Both the position numbers and the translations under genes were made by a program. From PGYR01 sp046290495 (lineage in GTDB: Bacteria > Bacteroidota > Ignavibacteria > Kapaibacteriales > UBA2268), in assembly GCA_046290495.1 (NCBI GenBank), contig JBKAGT010000005.1:434001-498000 (forward strand): 64,000 nucleotides of DNA, read 5' to 3'. The notes below the pieces were generated by a model, which saw only the letters and a program-made list of their open reading frames with translations, searched no databases and was not told where the DNA came from. Shown here in pieces: positions 10,000 through 18,321 of this stretch (its first letter is position 1; each line of letters opens with the position of its first letter).

Positions 10000-12075
10000 A
10001 TGAAATTAATAAGCATAATAATTATGACTATAATCACAAGCTCAATAGCAAGTGGCAATGATATGACAAATTATGAGCCACCAAAAACAAAAATAGAATC
10101 CGTATACGACACTCTTCACGGTGATATAGTCAAAGATGATTATCGTTGGTTAGAAGATAAAGATAATCCTAAAGTAAAGGAGTGGTCTAAAAAACAACAT
10201 AAATCTACTGTTGACTATATCATAAATAATGGTAAAGATATTCCTGGTTTGAAAGATGAATTGAAGCAATTGAAGGACAGAGATTACAGAAGTGCTCCGT
10301 TCTTTATTGGAGAAAGAGAGTTTTTCTGGGCAAGAAAAAAAGGAGAGCAACACAATACTCTATATACTATTATTGATGGTGATGAAAGAAGATTATTCTC
10401 CCCTATTGATTTGGATGATTCTGGGAACACATCACTAGCTGGTTTGGACTACACTGAAGATGGAAATATTGCAGCTATTGGTACTCAGTTCAAAGGAGAT
10501 GAGATAAGAACTTATAGACTTTTGAATACCAAAACTGGTGACTTATTTGGTGATGATATTACTGGGTTGCGATCTTTTTCTTTTGCTAAAAATGAAGATT
10601 ACGCTTATATAACAGTAAGAACTCGCGAAATGATAGACAAACAAGAGCCAATTAGAGTCTATAAACATAAGATAGGAACCGACAGAAAAAATGATGTATT
10701 ATTAGATACACCAAATGATTCTAAAGATATTGCTAGTGTTTGGGATTCGAAACACGGTCGTCTAACATTCTTCAGTAAGGGAGATTTTTACTCTAACACA
10801 CTTCGAGTAAGAAGTCAAGATAGTAACGAAGAACCAAAAGTAATCTATGAATCAGAAAAGTATGAATCTTATCCTACTGTTAAAAATAATAAGATTTATT
10901 TCAAATCAAATCACAAAGCTCCTAACTTTAAAATTTATGTGACAGATATTGATAAACCAGAATTTGAAAATTGGAAAGAGTTTTACCCAGAGAAAGAAAC
11001 TGTACTACAAAGCTTTGTTATAACAACTGATCACATATTAGTTCTTTACAAGAAAGATGTTCTAAAACGCATTGCTGTATATGACTTTGAAGGAAACTAT
11101 GTAAAAGAATTGGAAGCACCAGAATTTGGGGATATATCTGGAATAAGTTACAACGAAGATATGAATACCGTATTCGTAGGACTTACAACATTTACTAGCC
11201 CAACTAAGCTATACAAATTGGACGGAAAGACTTTAGACTGGGAGTTTTACTATCAAGATGAATTGCCAGTTGATACTGACAATATCAAATCTGAATTAGT
11301 TTTTTATACTTCAAAAGATGGAACAAAAGTACCATTATTTTTATCCTACAGAAAGGACATTGAATTAGATGGAACTAACCCTACCTTACTTTATGGGTAT
11401 GGTGGGTTTAATATATCTATGGGTCCATCATTCTTAGGTGATAAAGCATCATTTATTAATCGTGGTGGAGTCTATGCTGTTGCAGGTCTAAGAGGTGGTA
11501 GCGAATATGGAGAAAACTGGCACTTAGACGGCATGTTAGACAAGAAGCAGAATGTATTTGATGACTTCATTTCAGCAGCTGAATATCTAATTGAAGAGAA
11601 ATTCACTAGTTCTGAGAAACTATGCATAATGGGTGGTAGTAATGGTGGTTTATTAACTGGTGCATGCTTGGTGCAAAGACCAGAGCTATTTAAATCTGCA
11701 ATAGTTGCTGTCCCTCTGCTCGATATGCTAAGGTATCATAAATTCTTGATTGCTAGATATTGGATACCGGAATATGGCGACCCAGATAAAAAAGAAGATT
11801 ATGCTTACATAAAAGAGTATTCCCCTTATCAGAATATAAAGCCTGGGGTAAACTATCCTATAACTTTAGTAAAAGCAGGTGAAAATGACACAAGAGTTGA
11901 CCCACTACATGCAAAGAAATTTGCTGCCGCACTTCAAAACAACCCTGGTCAAAAAAATGATGTATTCTTATTTGTAGATTTTGATTCAGGTCACGGTAGT
12001 GGTCAGTCGATAGAAAAGCAAATAGAGAATTCGTACTTGCAGTGGAAATTCATTTTCAATTCTTTAGGAATGTAG
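10000..12075 (+). CDS. prolyl oligopeptidase, S9A family
   Basis: Secreted or periplasmic serine peptidase cleaving after proline in short peptides. A signal-peptide-like N-terminus (about 1-19) is followed by the family's DDYRWLED motif, a seven-bladed propeller region (about 70-410) and the alpha/beta hydrolase domain. The catalytic triad is visible: Ser547 in GGSNGG, Asp630 in ENDTRVDP and His665 in SGHGSG. The GGFN oxyanion-region motif is also present. The 691-residue length is typical. The gene lies 18 nt after mutS2 and is probably transcribed with it, ending at a hairpin shared with the convergent kinase gene. Confidence 0.94.
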   Translation: MKLISIIIMTIITSSIASGNDMTNYEPPKTKIESVYDTLHGDIVKDDYRWLEDKDNPKVKEWSKKQHKSTVDYIINNGKDIPGLKDELKQLKDRDYRSAPFFIGEREFFWARKKGEQHNTLYTIIDGDERRLFSPIDLDDSGNTSLAGLDYTEDGNIAAIGTQFKGDEIRTYRLLNTKTGDLFGDDITGLRSFSFAKNEDYAYITVRTREMIDKQEPIRVYKHKIGTDRKNDVLLDTPNDSKDIASVWDSKHGRLTFFSKGDFYSNTLRVRSQDSNEEPKVIYESEKYESYPTVKNNKIYFKSNHKAPNFKIYVTDIDKPEFENWKEFYPEKETVLQSFVITTDHILVLYKKDVLKRIAVYDFEGNYVKELEAPEFGDISGISYNEDMNTVFVGLTTFTSPTKLYKLDGKTLDWEFYYQDELPVDTDNIKSELVFYTSKDGTKVPLFLSYRKDIELDGTNPTLLYGYGGFNISMGPSFLGDKASFINRGGVYAVAGLRGGSEYGENWHLDGMLDKKQNVFDDFISAAEYLIEEKFTSSEKLCIMGGSNGGLLTGACLVQRPELFKSAIVAVPLLDMLRYHKFLIARYWIPEYGDPDKKEDYAYIKEYSPYQNIKPGVNYPITLVKAGENDTRVDPLHAKKFAAALQNNPGQKNDVFLFVDFDSGHGSGQSIEKQIENSYLQWKFIFNSLGM

Positions 12076-12084
12076 TTTTAAAAT

Positions 12085-12119
12085 TTTGCGTGGTTTAAAT
12101 CTTATTTGAATCACGCAAA
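12085..12119. terminator. long hairpin between convergent genes
   Basis: A stem of about 16 bp (TTTGCGTG... paired with ...CACGCAAA, two G:T wobbles, CTT loop) lies between the peptidase stop and the end of the convergent kinase gene and includes the latter's last codons. There are A/T runs on both sides but no strong T tract, so a bidirectional terminator is likely rather than certain. Confidence 0.5.
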
Positions 12120-14042
12120 TATTTCTATAACTTTCTGTCTTAATCTTTCATAGTTAGCTGGTTTATTTAGTGCAAATGTATTTTTATCATTTATTAAGGT
12201 GTTTATATCTTCACTCATAAATGCACTAAAGATTATGATTTTTATATCTTTATTAATTTCTCTTATTTTTTCCAGTACTATATAGCCATCCATATCATAA
12301 CCAACTAAGTTAATATCAAGTATGATGAAATCTAAATCATTTAGTTTTGGAAAATCAGTTAAAAATTCATTTGGATTATTATATATCTTTAAGCTCATCT
12401 CTCCTTTTATATCAAATATTTCTTTCATAGTAGATGTAATGTTTTCATCATCATCTAATATTACGGCATTGTAATTAGATATTAATTCATTTTCATTGCT
12501 GCTGCTCTTAGTTATTATAGTAGATCCATTTTCAATAGGTAGGAGTATCTTAAATTCAGTCCCTTTACCTTTTTCAGAATTTACTATTACTTCTCCATTG
12601 TGTTGCTTGATAATAGATTGTACCGTAAGTAAACCAAGACCATGACCATCTTTTTTTGTTGTAAAAAATGGGTTAAACACTAAATCAATATGTCTATCAT
12701 CTATACCAATACCATTATCTTTGACGCTTATTTCTATTTTTTTATTCTTTTCATTATCGTTGAAAGTGAGCATTCTAGATTTTATTTCAATTATTCCACT
12801 ATTTTCTATGGCTTGATCTGCATTTATCAATAAGTTCATTAATACTTCATTTATTTGCATCTCATCAATTTCAACTTCGGGAATACTGTTATCTAAATCT
12901 AACTTGAATAGATTCGTAGAACCAGCTTTAGTCAAATCAACTGCATCTATTATAACTTGATTAACTTCACATCGGCTGTAATTGGGTAAATATGACTTGG
13001 TGTATGTTTGGAATTTTGTAGCTATTGCATTTGCTTTGTCTAAACTAGAGCTTATTCTACCAAGTTCTTTATCTATTGTTTTATCCTTTATTCTTATCAT
13101 ATCAACAGATAATGTAATAGCCGACAAAATATTTTTAAAATTATGAGCAATACCACCAGCAAGTGAACTGAGTGATTCCAACTTAGAGATTTTTTGAAGT
13201 TCTAACTGCTCTCTTTTTCTTTCAGAAATATCTGCAATTGTCCCCCTAAAACCGAGTCTTTCCTTTCTTTGATTATAGATAGGTGAAGCATACAGAAGTA
13301 AAGAAATTTCTTTCGAATTATATAATTGATAATTATACTCTTTGCTGTAAAGGTAATTTTCATGGTTAAGATTTTTCAAGTTTTTAATTACATCATTTTG
13401 AATACTATCGGAAAGCAAAACTTTAATATTCTTTCCATCAATATCTTGTTTGTTAAGCTTGAATATCTCAATAAGTTTTTTGTTAACATATGTTAGGTTA
13501 AAATCTGAGTTTGTTTCAAAAACTCCTATAGGAAGCAAATCCGATAGTTCTTGATACCTAGATTCACTCAATTCTAATTTATCAGCAATCTCTTTTTCAG
13601 ATGTAATATCCCGGACTACTCCTTTCATAAAAAGCGGTTGCCCTGATTCATTGAATTCAATTCTTGCCTTTGTATGAAAATGTCTAAGAGAATCATGCTC
13701 AACTGAGAAAGCTCTGTACTCTTCGTCTACCATTTCTTGATTTTGAATTGCTTTTTGAAGTGCTAGTAAATACCCTTCTCTGTCCTCTTCATAAATAAGA
13801 CTTATAGCTTTTTCCTTATTATCAATTCTGTTGTCAAGTGGTTGCCCAACCTTTTTGTGTAACTCGTCACTCCACCATACCTTGTCATCTGCAAAACTCC
13901 CATCGAAATAACCAGTACCTGATAGCTCCTGTATATTTTGGAATCTACTGTCTAAAATGTCATACTTTTTCTTTAGTTGTGTGTATTTCACAACTAAATA
14001 TAGCAAACCACTTAACAGAATTATAGCTAGTATATAGGGCAT
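12111..14042 (-). CDS. hybrid PAS sensor histidine kinase
   Basis: A 643-residue hybrid kinase. One N-terminal transmembrane helix (3-20) leads to a PAS/PAC pair (about 35-150, ending FMKGVVRDITSE), then a second PAS (about 160-285, ending GTIADISERKRE). A histidine phosphorylation box reads LAGGIAHNFKNIL and the HATPase has NLLINADQAI, DNGIGID and GHGLGL. A C-terminal receiver begins AVILDDDE, with the acceptor Asp in FIILDINL and the conserved Lys in NKPA. The AHNFKN form of the H-box places it with NtrB/HPK4-like kinases. No DNA-binding output domain is attached, so the output partner is elsewhere. Confidence 0.9.
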   Translation of the reverse strand: MPYILAIILLSGLLYLVVKYTQLKKKYDILDSRFQNIQELSGTGYFDGSFADDKVWWSDELHKKVGQPLDNRIDNKEKAISLIYEEDREGYLLALQKAIQNQEMVDEEYRAFSVEHDSLRHFHTKARIEFNESGQPLFMKGVVRDITSEKEIADKLELSESRYQELSDLLPIGVFETNSDFNLTYVNKKLIEIFKLNKQDIDGKNIKVLLSDSIQNDVIKNLKNLNHENYLYSKEYNYQLYNSKEISLLLYASPIYNQRKERLGFRGTIADISERKREQLELQKISKLESLSSLAGGIAHNFKNILSAITLSVDMIRIKDKTIDKELGRISSSLDKANAIATKFQTYTKSYLPNYSRCEVNQVIIDAVDLTKAGSTNLFKLDLDNSIPEVEIDEMQINEVLMNLLINADQAIENSGIIEIKSRMLTFNDNEKNKKIEISVKDNGIGIDDRHIDLVFNPFFTTKKDGHGLGLLTVQSIIKQHNGEVIVNSEKGKGTEFKILLPIENGSTIITKSSSNENELISNYNAVILDDDENITSTMKEIFDIKGEMSLKIYNNPNEFLTDFPKLNDLDFIILDINLVGYDMDGYIVLEKIREINKDIKIIIFSAFMSEDINTLINDKNTFALNKPANYERLRQKVIEIFA

Positions 14043-14141
14043 TTAAAGTAAGACAATTGATTGATAGAACTTTAATATATAAAAAGATTACCAAAATAAA
14101 AAAACATTCTATTCGAATTGGTTGCAAAAGTTTTAATAAAA

Positions 14142-14180
14142 GAAACTGAAATCACACGACTTGCATCAGCAGATGAATAA
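14142..14180 (+). pseudogene. short coding-like remnant ending in ADE-stop
   Basis: The 155-nt gap between the hybrid kinase and the secreted propeller gene contains a plus-strand reading ETEITRLASADE followed by TAA. A similar pattern, EANIERIVPADEED, is readable at 20626-20682. Both share the bases CAGCAGATGAA. They may be leftovers of one gene family, or chance. Otherwise I see nothing in this gap. Confidence 0.2.
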
Positions 14181-14197
14181 CACTTCTTTTTTGTAAA

Positions 14198-17100
14198 TTA
14201 TCTAATTACCTCTATTATCTCTGTCTTAGTAATTGTCGGTGTAGTCAGCTTTATGTAATATCTTCCGTTAGAGAAGTTACTTAAGTCTAAGCTCAGTTCT
14301 TTTGAACCTGTACTTGGTGTGCCTGAGTAAGCTGTTTCTATAGCATTACCTAACTGATCATATACTATCAAATCTGTTTGTCCCGACTCTATCAAGTCAA
14401 GATAGATTGTAGCACTTGTGTTTAGTCTGTTTTGTGCTACTCTTAGTCCTACTTTTTCTCCATTCGGATTGACCAATCTGGTGCCACCTTCTTCACAGAT
14501 ACCAAGGACATTAAACTCACCAACACCTGGTTCTAATTCATATTCAACAGAATCACCATTTGCATCATAAAGCTGGAATTGTGTTACTACAAGTCCACTG
14601 CTGACAGCTGTGCCCAATCCCACTTTCATAGGTACTGATGCTATTTGGCTAACTCCGCTAAGTTCTCCCTCTATCTTAATGAATGATGTTGTATTCTCTG
14701 TAGTTACAGTCATATTTTTATCAATTGGAGCAAGGAGCGTTGAGTTATAGCTCACTGTGGCTGTGAAGTTAGTAGCGACTACGTCTAAACCCTCTGGTTT
14801 TATTCTACCAAGGTGTAGCCCAAGCTCAACTCTCTCACCAACATAAGCATCTGGGACTTGTGGGTAGACCTCACCACCAATTCCCTCTGCAAAGAGCATA
14901 GAACGAAGTGGAGAACCAACACCATCATAATGAAACTCTATGATTGATGAAGTTCTACCACCATATTTTGCAGTGAATTTCAGCTCTAATTCCTTATCGT
15001 CACCTGATGTTATTGTAAAGCTAGGCAAAGGTACCATTTCAAACTGCTCAGTATCTGGACCTGTTATTTTTGTCTCGGTAATGGTAATATCATCTGCACC
15101 TACATTTTTTATCAAAACCACGTTGGTATCCTTACTATCTCCTAACTCAAACTGACCAAAGTCAACCACATCTGTTGTGGCTTCTATGAGTGGGTTTATC
15201 CCCACACCACGAATGTTTATTGTATCAGTGAAGTCCCCGATTGTTGTTCGAATAGTAGCTACTGCAGTTCTGATTCCAAGAGCTGACGGGGTAAACTCAA
15301 ACATTATATCTTGACATTCATCTTTCTGTAAATAAAAATCACCAGCACCACGAGGAATAAGAAAGTCAGCTGCATCGCCACCAGTTATGTCTACACCAAG
15401 AACATGCAGCGGAGCATCTCCTGTGTTACAGATAATTGATGATACAATAGTATCTTTTGTATTGCCAACTATCATCTGACCCATGTCTATATCATTATTC
15501 TGTATAACTGGCTCAGGCATTATGATAGAGAACACAGCGTCAGAGGTGTCGGATTGAAGGGGTTGGGGTGGCCCTTCCATTTTTACCATCCAAAAATCAG
15601 TTTGCCCATCAACATTCAAAGTTATCCCATCTCTAGAATTAGTATAACCTGAAATTAAAAAGTTACCATCTCTATCTTGAATTACTGAGCTTACATATTG
15701 ATTCTTTTTATGTCCATAGGTTTTTTGCCATTCATACTCACCATTTTTACTCACTTTTACTAGCCAAGAGTCATAGTCGTCTATTGGTGTTTGTACATCT
15801 TTATCCTTAGATTCGCTGTGTCCACCAATAATAAATCCTTGATCATATGTCTGCAAAACTGAAGCAGCCATATCATAACCACTGCCTCCAAAAGTTTTTT
15901 GCCATTCTAGTTTACCATTCAAATCTAATTTTGTAATCCAGTAATCACTCTTGCCTTTAAAATTAGTTATATCTCGATCATCTGACCAAGTAGAACCTGC
16001 AAGACAAAATCCTCCATCAATAGTTTGAATTATTTTTGATGGTATTTCAGCTTCATCACCTCCAAAAGAATTTTCCCATATAATTTCTCCTTTAGAATCT
16101 AATCTAACAACCCAATAGTCTGGAGCTTTATGTTCTGAATTAGTGACATCACCATCAATTGATTGACTGTTAGCAGCAAGAATATAATCATTTTCATTAG
16201 TTTCAATTATTGAAAAACACTTGTCTTTAAAGCTACCACCATATATTTTTTGCCATTCAATTTCTCCTGAAGAACTCAACTTTATAACCCAACAGTCTCC
16301 TTGCCCTTTGTAGTTAGTTATATCACCATCATCTGAGCCTGTATTTCCAGCAACAATAACTCCGCCATCATTAGTTTTATAAACTGACATTGCCATATCA
16401 TATGAAGTTCCTCCATAAGATTTCTCCCAAATTAAATCTCCAATGTTATCTATTTCCAAAATCCAATAATCATTAGATCCATAGTGACTTGTTTTATCGC
16501 CATCAATAGATGCACTGTATCCTACAACAATATAACTACCTTTTTCAGTTTGGATCACTGATGTAGCAACATCTTCATCGGTTCCTCCAAACGATTTCTC
16601 CCATTCTAGTACACCTTCAGGATCCAATTTGACGACCCAATAATCACTATCTCCTTTGGGATTATTAATATCTTCATCATTTGATTTACTTTCTCCAACT
16701 ATAAGATACCCACGATCAAAAGTTTGAATTATAGAATTTGCTTTCTCATCCTCACTACCTCCATAATAATTATCCCATAATATATTATTTATACCATTCT
16801 TTATATTACCATGCGCTGAAATACTTATTAAACAGGAATCACTTTCTATAAATGGAACCTCCCAAATACTCGAATATGAAAATGGATTACTTTCAATTAC
16901 TTCCCAATTGTAACCTTTATTATAGCTAAATTTTAAATCAATATCTTCACCATCTGAAATTCCTTTCCATGTTATAATTGTGTCAGAACCAGCTAGAAAT
17001 ATTTCTCCACCATTTGGATGTTTTAACTCTAAAGTTTTTTGAGTTAAGGGTTTATTTTTATCTCCTTTTAATAAACCAATAGAAGTATTACAATAATCCC

Positions 17101-18223
17101 CAATTACATTCATTATCGAATATTCTCTAGAGTCATCTTTAGAAGTATATGATAATTTTATATCAACTGAACTATTTTTTGGAATTGTTATAGGAAGTGG
17201 TGATGAAATTTCAAAGTTACCATTATCTGGATCAAAAAAGATATTGCTAATTCTATGAGAACTATTTTTTGACGTGACAGTAATAATTGTATCTCTATTT
17301 CTTATTCCTAAATTTACAAAGTATTTATCGGGCTCTAGAGATAGGATTTGCTTATCGCTTAAACCCAATTCTTTTTTGAATTTTTTCTTATTTACCTTAT
17401 TTAATATCTCTATATTTGATGAATATTCACATGTTGGAATACCATTCCAAACAATTTCACAAGGGTCATTTTGAACCCTAAAGAAAATGTCATCAAACAC
17501 ATTTCGAATTTCAGAACTATCTTTTAAATTTTCAAAAACAACCCCTTTTGTGCTGGAAGAGATTCTTTTAAATAGGCCTGTGTAATCAGTAGTACCAAGA
17601 AGTACAGAAAATATTCTTATGTTATTATCTATTGCTTGCTGGATTAATTCTTGCTCATCTATATTAAGATTTGGGCAATGTAAATCACTAATAAATATTA
17701 GTACTCGATTTTGTACTTCTCTATTTTTTATTAACTCAATTCCGCCAGTGTAGTCATCAAAAAACATTTCTGATAAACTTGTCCCGCCAGGTGCTGGCGG
17801 TATTTGTTTTGAACTACTTATCGCTTTTTGTTTATCCTTAACAAAATCTTGAAACAAAAGTGGTCTACCATTCATGTATGTGAAACCTATCTCATTTTGA
17901 GGCATTTTCAAAAAATTTACAAATCTTTCACTACCATGTCTTGCTAAGTTAATTTCATGATGTGTATCAACCATAATCCCTACACTTAATGGTATTGGTA
18001 GTGGCTCAGGACAACTAACACTCAGTACCTCAGCAGGATTACCATTTTCTGTTATCTCGAAATCAGAGGTGGTGTGGTTTAGTATCTGGTCACCATTTTC
18101 ATCAATCGAGTAGAACTTAGCTTTCATTATAGGGTATTCGCTGGTGTCTATGTCGAACACATTGAATGATTGGGCACTTGCTATAATTGGCAAGAAAAGG
18201 AGTATGAGTATTACTTTTTTCAT
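14198..18223 (-). CDS. secreted VWA / seven-repeat propeller protein, T9SS-like tail
   Basis: Exported 1341-residue multidomain protein. Order: signal peptide (1-18); von Willebrand A-like domain (about 75-245) with SVGIMVDTHHE where an intact MIDAS would read DxSxS; a cysteine-containing linker; a domain opening HPNGGEIFLAGSDTIITW (about 402-475). Seven repeats of about 58 residues follow (about 481-887), each with the pattern WxxxYGG...DYWVVKLD..G, very likely a seven-bladed propeller. Then come two choice-of-anchor-D/ASPM-like Ig domains (about 900-1110), a cohesin-like domain and a C-terminal sorting domain (about 1255-1341, YDQLGN... FSNGRYYIKL) of T9SS type A style. An outer-surface adhesive or scaffold role is inferred. 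Base composition changes along the gene (see findings). Confidence 0.8.
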   Translation of the reverse strand: MKKVILILLFLPIIASAQSFNVFDIDTSEYPIMKAKFYSIDENGDQILNHTTSDFEITENGNPAEVLSVSCPEPLPIPLSVGIMVDTHHEINLARHGSERFVNFLKMPQNEIGFTYMNGRPLLFQDFVKDKQKAISSSKQIPPAPGGTSLSEMFFDDYTGGIELIKNREVQNRVLIFISDLHCPNLNIDEQELIQQAIDNNIRIFSVLLGTTDYTGLFKRISSSTKGVVFENLKDSSEIRNVFDDIFFRVQNDPCEIVWNGIPTCEYSSNIEILNKVNKKKFKKELGLSDKQILSLEPDKYFVNLGIRNRDTIITVTSKNSSHRISNIFFDPDNGNFEISSPLPITIPKNSSVDIKLSYTSKDDSREYSIMNVIGDYCNTSIGLLKGDKNKPLTQKTLELKHPNGGEIFLAGSDTIITWKGISDGEDIDLKFSYNKGYNWEVIESNPFSYSSIWEVPFIESDSCLISISAHGNIKNGINNILWDNYYGGSEDEKANSIIQTFDRGYLIVGESKSNDEDINNPKGDSDYWVVKLDPEGVLEWEKSFGGTDEDVATSVIQTEKGSYIVVGYSASIDGDKTSHYGSNDYWILEIDNIGDLIWEKSYGGTSYDMAMSVYKTNDGGVIVAGNTGSDDGDITNYKGQGDCWVIKLSSSGEIEWQKIYGGSFKDKCFSIIETNENDYILAANSQSIDGDVTNSEHKAPDYWVVRLDSKGEIIWENSFGGDEAEIPSKIIQTIDGGFCLAGSTWSDDRDITNFKGKSDYWITKLDLNGKLEWQKTFGGSGYDMAASVLQTYDQGFIIGGHSESKDKDVQTPIDDYDSWLVKVSKNGEYEWQKTYGHKKNQYVSSVIQDRDGNFLISGYTNSRDGITLNVDGQTDFWMVKMEGPPQPLQSDTSDAVFSIIMPEPVIQNNDIDMGQMIVGNTKDTIVSSIICNTGDAPLHVLGVDITGGDAADFLIPRGAGDFYLQKDECQDIMFEFTPSALGIRTAVATIRTTIGDFTDTINIRGVGINPLIEATTDVVDFGQFELGDSKDTNVVLIKNVGADDITITETKITGPDTEQFEMVPLPSFTITSGDDKELELKFTAKYGGRTSSIIEFHYDGVGSPLRSMLFAEGIGGEVYPQVPDAYVGERVELGLHLGRIKPEGLDVVATNFTATVSYNSTLLAPIDKNMTVTTENTTSFIKIEGELSGVSQIASVPMKVGLGTAVSSGLVVTQFQLYDANGDSVEYELEPGVGEFNVLGICEEGGTRLVNPNGEKVGLRVAQNRLNTSATIYLDLIESGQTDLIVYDQLGNAIETAYSGTPSTGSKELSLDLSNFSNGRYYIKLTTPTITKTEIIEVIR

Positions 18224-18262
18224 AATGTTATTTTGTTTGTTTTTTCTATTTCTTTCTATTTT

Positions 18263-18299
18263 CTAACCCACCTAAATCCCCCCTTATCAAGGAGGACTT
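18263..18299. repeat. REP-like G/C-rich inverted element
   Basis: In the 98-nt gap between the two envelope genes lies a strikingly C/G-rich segment (CCTAAATCCCCCCTTATCAA followed by GGAGGACTT) in otherwise AT-rich DNA. The CCCCCCTTATCAAGGAGG part folds on itself. It resembles the dispersed REP/palindromic repeats of the type seen between genes in many bacteria. Only one copy is visible here. Confidence 0.4.
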
Positions 18300-18321
18300 C
18301 AACAGAAGGTGAATTATTTTT

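Noticed and set aside
15560..16790. Repeated DNA in the VWA gene as a CRISPR array or satellite
   Set aside because: The repeats are protein-level (about 58 residues), in frame and diverged in DNA, with no spacer structure.
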